Under the pieces are notes generated by a model. That model did no database searches and was not told the DNA's origin. It saw nothing but the letters and a program-made list of their open reading frames with translations. Source: Deltaproteobacteria bacterium (GTDB lineage: Bacteria; Myxococcota; Polyangia; Haliangiales; Haliangiaceae). Taken from it: a stretch of DNA of 27,063 nt. The translations under genes and the position numbers were made by a program. The DNA lies in NCBI GenBank assembly GCA_018262455.1, contig JAGSPR010000030.1:1-27063 (forward strand), written 5' to 3'. Below are positions 21,305 through 27,063 of the stretch, in pieces; position 1 is the first letter of the stretch; each line of letters begins with the position of its first letter.

Positions 21305-22441
21305 TCAGTCCTCCTCGCCGAACGTCGACTTGAGCGCGAGGCTCTTCAGCGTGAACAGGCCGGCGGTCGCGACTCGGTCGCCTGCCTTGAGCCCCTTCAC
21401 GATCTCGACCCTGCCCTCGTTGGCATGGCCAAGCTCGACGGGGCGCACCTCGAACTCGCGCGTGCCAACTTCGGCGAACACGACGCTGTGATCATCGATC
21501 TTGGTGACTGCCGCCGCTGGTACCACTGGCACCGGTGCCACCGTGGCCGGATCCGGGATGATCACGACGACGCTCCCGAACAGGCCGATCTTGAGCAGGG
21601 CGTCCTTGTCGTCGATCGCGATGCGCGCGAGCACGGCACGTGCGACCGGCTCGACCTGGCGCCCGATCGTGATCACCTTGCCGGGGAACGCGATGTCCGG
21701 GTAGGCATCGAGCCGGACCTCTGCGCCTGCTCCTTCGTGGACGCGCGGCAGATCGTGCTCGAAGAGCCGCGCCAAGAAGACGGCGTGGTCGAGATCGACG
21801 ATCTCGGCGACCACGTGATCGGCTGCGACCGGCTGGCCCAGCACGCCATCGCGCTTCATCACGACGCCGGCAAACGGCGCGCGGATCTGGAGCCGCGCCG
21901 TCGCGCCACCACCGCCGCCGATGCTCGCGAGGGTCTGGCGCGCCGCGGCCACGTCCGCGTCGAGGACGCTGGCCTCCGCGCGCGCTGTCTCGAGATCCTG
22001 TGCGGACGCCGTGCCCGCATCGACGAGCTTCGCGAGCCGCTCGATGCGCTTGTGCGCGGCCTCGGCGCGGGTGTTCGTCGAGGTCAGCTCGGCGCGGATG
22101 CGCGCCACCTCGCTCGACTCGATCGACGCGAGCACTTCACCCGCGGCCACGCGCTGTCCCTCCTGGAACTTGACCTCGACGAGCCGACCCGCGACGCGAA
22201 CCGACACCTTCGCCATCCGATCCGGATCCGCCGCCACCTCGCCGGTCAACTCGACCGTCGCCGGCAGGGTTGCCATCTCGACCGCCGCGACCTGGACACC
22301 CGAGTCAGTTGCTACCCGGTCCGAGATCGTGACCCGCTGGGCGCCCTCGGGTTTCTCGACCACTTCGGGCTTCGCCTCGTCCGTCGTCGTCGAGCTGTTG
22401 CCGCATGCAGCGAGACAGGCAATCCACAGCATGGCTCTCAT
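21305..22441 (-). CDS. czcB: CzcB-type RND periplasmic adaptor lipoprotein
   Basis: The 378-aa product begins MRAMLWIACLAACGNSS, a lipoprotein signal with Cys 13. The membrane-fusion-protein parts follow in order: a lipoyl-like half (KVSVRVAGRLVEVKFQEGQR), a coiled-coil hairpin (about 100-175, ELTSTNTRAEAAHKRIERLA), the second lipoyl half (LQIRAPFAGVVMKRDGVLGQ), a beta-barrel (VFLARLFEHDLPRVHEGAGA) and a membrane-proximal domain. It bridges the CzcA pump and the outer membrane channel. ATG 22441 overlaps the stop of the CzcC-like gene (ATGA), indicating coupled translation. No His-rich N-terminal metal arm, present in some CzcB proteins, is seen. Confidence 0.92.
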   Translation of the reverse strand: MRAMLWIACLAACGNSSTTTDEAKPEVVEKPEGAQRVTISDRVATDSGVQVAAVEMATLPATVELTGEVAADPDRMAKVSVRVAGRLVEVKFQEGQRVAAGEVLASIESSEVARIRAELTSTNTRAEAAHKRIERLAKLVDAGTASAQDLETARAEASVLDADVAAARQTLASIGGGGGATARLQIRAPFAGVVMKRDGVLGQPVAADHVVAEIVDLDHAVFLARLFEHDLPRVHEGAGAEVRLDAYPDIAFPGKVITIGRQVEPVARAVLARIAIDDKDALLKIGLFGSVVVIIPDPATVAPVPVVPAAAVTKIDDHSVVFAEVGTREFEVRPVELGHANEGRVEIVKGLKAGDRVATAGLFTLKSLALKSTFGEED

Positions 22442-23673
22442 GGCTTCACCTCGATGGTCGTGGCGAGTGCTAGGTCGGCCCACGCGTTCACGAGCGCGAG
22501 ACGCGCATCGAGGAACGAGATCCGAGAAGCGATCAGGTCGCGCTGGGTGGTGGTCAGCTCGACGAAATCGAGCCCGCCCTTCGCGAAGGCGTCTTGTGCC
22601 GCGGCGAGGTTCTCGTCGAGCCGCTCGGTGACCGCTCGGTCGAAGCCGGCGACCGCGTCACGCGCGCGCTGATAGTTGTCGATCGCGAGCCGCACCGAGC
22701 GCTCGATCTCGACCCGGGCATGCGCGCGCTCGACCGCGGCGCGCTTGGCGCCGATGCGCGCCGCCGCACGCTCGCCCTGGTTGCGGTTTCGCAGGGCGAG
22801 GGGGATCGAGATCGATCCGACAACCGCGTGCGCCCCATCGGGGTCCGGCGCGTACGCGTAGCCGAGCCCGAGCGTGAGATCCGTGGCCCCCCGAGCGTCT
22901 GCGTCGGCGATCTGTGCCTTCGCGACGGTCAAGAGATTGTCGCTGGTCGCGACCTCGGGGTGTTCGCGAAGCGCGCGAGCCACGAGCTCGTCAGCCTTCA
23001 GGATGAGCGCAGGGAGGTCGGCCACCGAGCCCGTCGGCTCGGGTTGCTCGCTCGGTCCCGCGCCGATGGCGGAGGCGAGCGCGGCGCGTGCGCTCGCGTA
23101 CTCGACCTCGGCGGCGATCCGTTCCTGGGTCGCGCGGCCGGCCTCGGCGACCACGACGTTGACGCGCAGCTTGGTCGTCCCTCCTGCCTGCGCGGTCTTC
23201 TGCAGCGCCGTTGCGAGCGCCGTCGCGAGCTTCTCGACCTCGCGACGCGTCGCGAGGCGATCGCGGACGACGACCGCGCGCTCGAAGGCGCGCCAGGTGT
23301 CCACCCGCGCCCGCAGCTGCTCGCCGCGCCTGGCGATCTCGAGGCCGCGCGTCTGCGCGTCGGCGACCTGGATCCGTGCCGAGCGCTTCCCCCCCAGCTC
23401 GATGGTCTGCGAGAGACCGAGCTGGACCTGGAGCGACGACGCGCCGGAGCCAAGCTGCGGTCCGGCGCCGCCCGAGACCTCCGGATTGTAGCGTGGCAGG
23501 GCCGCGCCCCGCGCGTTGGCACGTGCGGCGTCGACATCGAGCTCGGTGATCTCGATGCTCGGTCGATGGGCCGAGCGTTCGAGGGCTTGATCGATCGTGA
23601 TCGGTTCTGCGCGCGTGACCGTTGCGAGACCCAAGGTCCCGACAACGGCGAGTGCCGTGGTCGTTCTGTACAC
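22438..23673 (-). CDS. czcC: CzcC/TolC-family outer membrane efflux protein
   Basis: The 411-aa product has a cleavable signal peptide (TTALAVVGTLGLATVTRAEP) and the two helical repeats of the outer membrane efflux family: long amphipathic helices such as LDVDAARANARGAALPRYNP and EIERSVRLAIDNYQRARDAV, with beta-strand segments (LSQTIELGGKRSARI; GSISIPLALRNRNQGE). The IELGGKR and PLALRNRNQGE motifs are common in CzcC-like proteins. It forms the trimeric outer membrane exit channel of the CzcCBA complex. The start is GTG 23673, with GGAAGGA five bases upstream. Its stop overlaps the CzcB start. It is the second gene of the cluster, 63 bases after the Cys-rich small gene. Confidence 0.9.
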   Translation of the reverse strand: MYRTTTALAVVGTLGLATVTRAEPITIDQALERSAHRPSIEITELDVDAARANARGAALPRYNPEVSGGAGPQLGSGASSLQVQLGLSQTIELGGKRSARIQVADAQTRGLEIARRGEQLRARVDTWRAFERAVVVRDRLATRREVEKLATALATALQKTAQAGGTTKLRVNVVVAEAGRATQERIAAEVEYASARAALASAIGAGPSEQPEPTGSVADLPALILKADELVARALREHPEVATSDNLLTVAKAQIADADARGATDLTLGLGYAYAPDPDGAHAVVGSISIPLALRNRNQGERAAARIGAKRAAVERAHARVEIERSVRLAIDNYQRARDAVAGFDRAVTERLDENLAAAQDAFAKGGLDFVELTTTQRDLIASRISFLDARLALVNAWADLALATTIEVKP

Positions 23674-23678
23674 GTATG

Positions 23679-23685
23679 TCCTTCC
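23679..23685 (-). promoter_or_regulatory. Ribosome binding site of the CzcC-like gene
   Basis: GGAAGGA on the minus strand lies 5 nt before GTG 23673 and fixes this non-ATG start. It also suggests the gene is translated from a longer message that begins upstream. Confidence 0.6.
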
Positions 23686-23736
23686 GAGGCATCTCGCGAT
23701 GCCTGCGTCTGAGCTGGTCCGGAACTGGAACGCGGC

Positions 23737-24024
23737 TCAGGCGATCGGAGGACGGATCCAGGGAGCCGGCGCCAGCTGGCCATGCCCCGTGGTCAGGGGC
23801 GGCAACTCGACGGTGCGGCTGGTCAGCACGATCGCTCGCACCTCGAAGACCGCCGAAGGGGTCGTCTTCAGGGAGTGCCATGCACACGTGCAGGTCGGGC
23901 ACGTCGGCGGGCACTGCTTGCCATCTGGCTCATCGGCGCACTCGGTGCTGTCACCCTCGGGCAGGAGTCCGGTCGTGTTGGCCACGACGAGAGCTGCCGC
24001 CAAGAGGAAGACGATGCGCCACAC
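23737..24024 (-). CDS. 95-aa Cys-rich envelope protein heading the Czc cluster
   Basis: From GTG 24024 the product has a membrane helix or signal (WRIVFLLAAALVVANTTGLL) and then a Cys cluster, C29-x8-C38-x3-C42-x2-C45-x-C47-x2-H50 (GKQCPPTCPTCTCAWH), followed by a Val/Thr-rich segment and a Pro-rich end. The dense Cys with a His suggests metal binding in the periplasm. It is the first gene of the minus-strand metal cluster, so it may act as a periplasmic metal trap, chaperone or sensor for CzcCBA; this is inference from position and residues. The longer open frame upstream is Arg/Ser-rich shadow, and TAGCCT sits 7 nt before GTG 24024, which decides the start. Confidence 0.65.
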   Translation of the reverse strand: MWRIVFLLAAALVVANTTGLLPEGDSTECADEPDGKQCPPTCPTCTCAWHSLKTTPSAVFEVRAIVLTSRTVELPPLTTGHGQLAPAPWIRPPIA

Positions 24025-24031
24025 CGCGGCG

Positions 24032-24037
24032 AGGCTA
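24032..24037 (-). promoter_or_regulatory. -10-like TAGCCT, head of the Czc cluster
   Basis: On the minus strand GCTAGCCTCGCCGCG runs directly into GTG 24024, with a spacing of 7 nt and no SD. The 76-base divergent gap to ATG 24101 must hold the control sites of both the Czc cluster and the multicopper oxidase. I see no obvious dyad operator. Confidence 0.45.
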
Positions 24038-24100
24038 GCAGAGCCCCCACGTCGTGACCAGCGTTCCGCGGGCGCGTGGCGGATATGCCATCGTCCTGCC

Positions 24101-25498
24101 ATGCGCCTTCGATGGACCTGCGCGCTCCTCGCGGCGGTGGCCGGCTGCGGCGACAACCGGCAACCGACGCCCGATCCGCTCGCGCTGGCGGTGCTCGTCG
24201 ACACCAACCCGGATCCGGATGTCGTCGAGGTCTCGCTCGTCGCGTCGCTGGCAACCGTGGAGCTCCGGCCCGGCCAACCCGCGGACGTCTGGGGCTACCG
24301 CGATGGTGCGATCGCGGGCTCGCGGGTCACCGTCCCGGGCCCGACGCTGGACGTCAAGCAAGGCGATCAGGTGATCGTCCACTTCACGAACGAGCTGGAA
24401 GAGGCCACGACGATCCACTGGCACGGGATCCGGGTCCCCAATCAGTTCGACGGCTCCGACCACACGCAGACCCCGGTCGCGCCGGGCGCCACGTTCGACT
24501 ATCGATTCACGGCGCTCGACGAGGGCACGTACTGGTACCACCCGCACGTCCGCGGCGACGTCCAGGTCGAGAAAGGGCTCTACGCGGCTCTCGTCGTGCA
24601 CGGCGGCGTGCAACCCGAGGTCGATGCGGAGCGGATGTTCGTGCTCGACGACGTCAAGCTCCTCGACAGCGGCAACCTCGACGACAGCCAGAGCAAGGAC
24701 GACATGATGTTCGGCCGTCAGGGCAACGCGTTGCTCGTCAACGGCCACGCCGGAGCGACGCTGACCGCCAAGGCCGGCGCGCGCGAACGGTGGCGATTCG
24801 TCGATGCGGCCAACAGCCGGTTCTTCAAGCTCTCGATCCCGGGCCATCCATTGCTCGTGATCGGGTGGGACGGCGGACTGATTCCCGAGCCCTACATGAC
24901 GGACACGCTGCTGATCTCGCCGGGCGAGCGGTACGACGTGATCGTGAACCTCGACGGCGATCCGGGGACGACGCTGTCGCTCCAGACGCTCTACTACGAC
25001 CGGGCGCCCGAGCTGCCGGATCCGGGGACGCTCGAGCTCATGTCGATCGAGCTGGCCGATCGCGCGTCGCCGCTCGGTGCGCTGCCAGCGAGCTGGGGAG
25101 CGCTCGAGCCGATTCCCACCGACGCGAACACGCCGACCACCGTGCTGACGTTCCACGAGGACGGCACGCCCGAGCAGCGCGTGTTCTCGATCAACGGTCA
25201 GGCGTATCCGAACGTCACGCCGATCGTCGCGACGAAGGATGCGATCGCGATCTGGAAGGTGAACGACGACGTCGGCATGGACCATCCGTTCCACCTGCAC
25301 GGGATGTTCTTCCAGGTGCTGGACGTCGACGGCATTCCGCCCGAGCACCGCGGATGGAAGGACACCGTGATCGTGCCGCGCTTCAAGGCGCTGCGGTTCG
25401 CGGTTCGCTACGGCGAGCCCGGGCACTGGATGTTCCACTGCCACATCCTCGAGCACCAGGAGGGCGGGATGATGGGCGTGCTCGACGTCGTGCCCTGA
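24101..25498 (+). CDS. Lipoprotein multicopper oxidase
   Basis: The 465-aa product starts MRLRWTCALLAAVAGCGDN with a lipobox Cys at 16. All four copper motifs are present: HWHG (106-109), YHPH (146-149), HPFHLHG (395-401) and HCHILEHQEGGMM (446-458). The ligand Cys 447, His 452 and axial Met 457 match the spacing of CueO-type type-1 copper sites. It is a three-cupredoxin laccase-like enzyme that oxidises a substrate (cuprous or manganous ion, or an organic compound) while reducing oxygen to water in the periplasm or at the outer membrane. A Met-rich insert like that of CueO is not obvious. It is divergent from the Czc cluster across 76 bases and so may be co-regulated. Its stop is two bases from the stop of the convergent SUMF1 gene. 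Confidence 0.9.
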   Translation: MRLRWTCALLAAVAGCGDNRQPTPDPLALAVLVDTNPDPDVVEVSLVASLATVELRPGQPADVWGYRDGAIAGSRVTVPGPTLDVKQGDQVIVHFTNELEEATTIHWHGIRVPNQFDGSDHTQTPVAPGATFDYRFTALDEGTYWYHPHVRGDVQVEKGLYAALVVHGGVQPEVDAERMFVLDDVKLLDSGNLDDSQSKDDMMFGRQGNALLVNGHAGATLTAKAGARERWRFVDAANSRFFKLSIPGHPLLVIGWDGGLIPEPYMTDTLLISPGERYDVIVNLDGDPGTTLSLQTLYYDRAPELPDPGTLELMSIELADRASPLGALPASWGALEPIPTDANTPTTVLTFHEDGTPEQRVFSINGQAYPNVTPIVATKDAIAIWKVNDDVGMDHPFHLHGMFFQVLDVDGIPPEHRGWKDTVIVPRFKALRFAVRYGEPGHWMFHCHILEHQEGGMMGVLDVVP

Positions 25499-25500
25499 GG

Positions 25501-27063
25501 TCACCGGGGCATCAGGTCAGCGCAGATCCGCACGCCGACGCTGAGGTCGCGGAATGCGGGTTCGGGAACCTGGCGATTCACCGTGGCCGTCACCAGACTG
25601 TCGTCGTAGTAGCTGCCACCACGAACGGCATAGGAATACGGCCCCAGCGTCGAGCGGGTCCACTCCCACACGTTCCCGGCCATGTCATCGACCCCGAACG
25701 GGCTCCGTGACGTCGCGAACGAGCCCACCTGGCTCGGGCCGGCCGAGTCACCATAGGTTCGATTGATGTTGGCCTGGCCGGGCAAGATCTCGTTGCCGTG
25801 AGGCCCGATGCGGTCATCCGCGCCGCGTGCCGCTCGCTCCCACTCGAGCTCACTGCACAACCGCGCGCCGGGCACTCGGCCGCTCGTCGCCAGCCAGGAC
25901 ACGTAGCGCTCCGCGTCGAGCGCCGAGATACTTCCGACCGGGAACATGGTCCAGTCCTGGTCCGCGTCCTTGCTGCGTCCAGGGTAATGGAGGCGTTGAC
26001 CTTGTTGCGCGACCAGGTGGGTGTGCACGGGGATCATGTCGATCAGGTACCGGCCGTCCGCCCCCCGCGTGAGCTTGACTGGATGGCCCCACGCCGAGGC
26101 TTCGACCTTGGGCGTGTGGACCGCTCGCTCGTTCGGGGGCAGCTTGTCGAGGAAGGCGATCCAGTCCGCAAACGTGGTCTCGTAGCGAGCGATCAGGTAG
26201 CCGCCGGTTTCGATCGTGTGTTCCGGCGCCGTGAGGAAGAACATCCTGCGCATCGCATCGTGCATGCGTGCACCGAACTGGAACCGCCCTGGCGGGATGT
26301 AGACGAACCCGGCCGGTACCACCGCGTTCGCCGGCAACCGGATGGTTTGCTCGAAGCGCTCGCCCCTCGCGAGCAGGACCGGCAAGTGCACCGTGGCTCG
26401 GCCCCGGGTAATGAACGTGAGCCGGTAGGATCCTGGCTCGAGCTGGCGGCCGGTCTTGGGAAACTCGCCTTCGGGTTGCAGCACGAGCGAGCCAGTCGGC
26501 TGGGCCACGTAGCGCTCGAGCAGCACTCGATCGGCGGGCGGTTCGGTACCAACCACGAGGGTCGCTGGGGCGTGCCAGCGTGCCCGCTGCGTCTCGTCGA
26601 TGTCGTGGAGCTCGAGGCGGCGGAGCAGGTCATCCCGCTGGGCGGTTTGGCCCAGATGCTCGGCCAGGGTGGCGCGCTGGTAGAGCAGCTCGGCGAGCGT
26701 CAGGTGGACGTCGCGGTGCGAGGGGTCGGCCATCAACGCACTCTCGAGGGCCAGCGTCGCGGCGGCGTCATCGGCGATGATCTCGGACGCCAGCAGCTGG
26801 CACTTGGTCCAGATCGGCTCGGCCTCGTCGATCTTGCCGGAGTCGAACCGCGCGAAGGCCTGCTGTTCGAGGTGCTCCAGCTCGCGCCGGCCCTGGGCCG
26901 CTGCCGCCTGGTGCGTCTGCGCAGCGCCGAGGTAGTTCTCTACCCGCGCGCGGGTCTCGCGCCGGACGTTGAACTGCACACCGAGATAGACCGCGGTCAG
27001 CGCGACGACGATCGCGACCATGCCCACCCGTCGTTGCAGGCGAGCTCGGCGCACGGCGCGCTG
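25501..27063 (-). CDS. Membrane-anchored SUMF1/FGE-domain protein (5' end outside the window)
   Basis: The frame is open to the window edge, so the N-terminus may be missing; GTG 27054 is a possible but unproven start. From there: a transmembrane helix (VGMVAIVVALTAVYLGVQF, about 10-28), a helical region that may be TPR-like (about 35-150, e.g. LALESALMADPSHRDVHLTL), a beta-rich linker (GSLVLQPEG, SYRLTFITRGRATVHL), and a formylglycine-generating-enzyme-type domain from about 245 to the end (FVYIPPGRFQFGA, PVGSISALDAERYVSWL, GARLCSELEWERAARG, GNVWEWTRSTLG, AVRGGSYYDD). In myxobacteria this layout commonly follows a Ser/Thr kinase domain, which may lie upstream. SUMF1-like domains of this type are often non-catalytic binding or non-haem iron modules; the actual activity is unknown. 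Confidence 0.8.
   Translation of the reverse strand, partial: QRAVRRARLQRRVGMVAIVVALTAVYLGVQFNVRRETRARVENYLGAAQTHQAAAAQGRRELEHLEQQAFARFDSGKIDEAEPIWTKCQLLASEIIADDAAATLALESALMADPSHRDVHLTLAELLYQRATLAEHLGQTAQRDDLLRRLELHDIDETQRARWHAPATLVVGTEPPADRVLLERYVAQPTGSLVLQPEGEFPKTGRQLEPGSYRLTFITRGRATVHLPVLLARGERFEQTIRLPANAVVPAGFVYIPPGRFQFGARMHDAMRRMFFLTAPEHTIETGGYLIARYETTFADWIAFLDKLPPNERAVHTPKVEASAWGHPVKLTRGADGRYLIDMIPVHTHLVAQQGQRLHYPGRSKDADQDWTMFPVGSISALDAERYVSWLATSGRVPGARLCSELEWERAARGADDRIGPHGNEILPGQANINRTYGDSAGPSQVGSFATSRSPFGVDDMAGNVWEWTRSTLGPYSYAVRGGSYYDDSLVTATVNRQVPEPAFRDLSVGVRICADLMPR

Overview
The window is a GC-rich chromosomal segment that looks like a myxobacterium (Myxococcota, possibly Haliangiales/Kofleriaceae or a neighbour). 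The evidence is indirect. It carries several lipoproteins with Gly/Ser/Asp-rich linkers and Cys-rich ectodomains, a membrane-anchored SUMF1-type protein of the kind often joined to Ser/Thr kinases, golvesin-like and carboxypeptidase-regulatory-like surface proteins, and many starts without a Shine-Dalgarno (SD) sequence. No rRNA, tRNA, CRISPR array or intact transposase was found.

Layout. 1-1593: the 3' end of an unrecognised gene, a small membrane-anchored protein, and a gene broken by an apparent single-base frameshift. 1654-3138 (-): a secreted di-haem MauG/cytochrome c peroxidase-like protein. 3139-5439: an accessory stretch with a transposase N-terminal remnant, a decayed tandem duplication, an exact 24-bp direct repeat (3203 and 5082), an unknown 157-aa gene and a multipass membrane protein. 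5440-12172 (+): Cys-rich lipoprotein, nine-repeat anchored protein, a stand-alone poly(A) polymerase-like nucleotidyltransferase of eukaryotic type, a tiny overlapping ORF, a golvesin-like lipoprotein, and a membrane-anchored PH-like protein. 12454-13065 (-): a lipoprotein ending in a long Lys/Glu/Asp/Arg repeat.

13456-25498 is a cation and metal homeostasis island. A P2A-type (Ca2+-like) ATPase on + converges on a minus-strand cluster of seven genes. In transcription order these are a 95-aa Cys-rich protein, a CzcC/TolC-type outer membrane protein, a CzcB adaptor, a CzcA pump, a CzcD-type CDF exporter with a His-rich head, a 39-aa single-span protein, and an EamA-family transporter with a 65-residue tail holding 25 His. 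A lipoprotein multicopper oxidase is divergent from the cluster head across 76 bp. Together they would move metal from cytoplasm to periplasm (CDF, possibly EamA), from periplasm to outside (CzcCBA), and oxidise metal at the envelope (oxidase). No regulator is visible. The window ends in a 5'-truncated SUMF1-domain protein (-).

The least expected signals are: (i) a TANNNT hexamer 6-11 nt before at least seven start codons with no SD, suggesting leaderless or near-leaderless transcripts; (ii) the PAP-like nucleotidyltransferase; (iii) two small proteins and a His-tailed EamA transporter inside the Czc cluster; (iv) a perfect SD plus ATG after the P-type ATPase that leads only into a 25-codon ORF.
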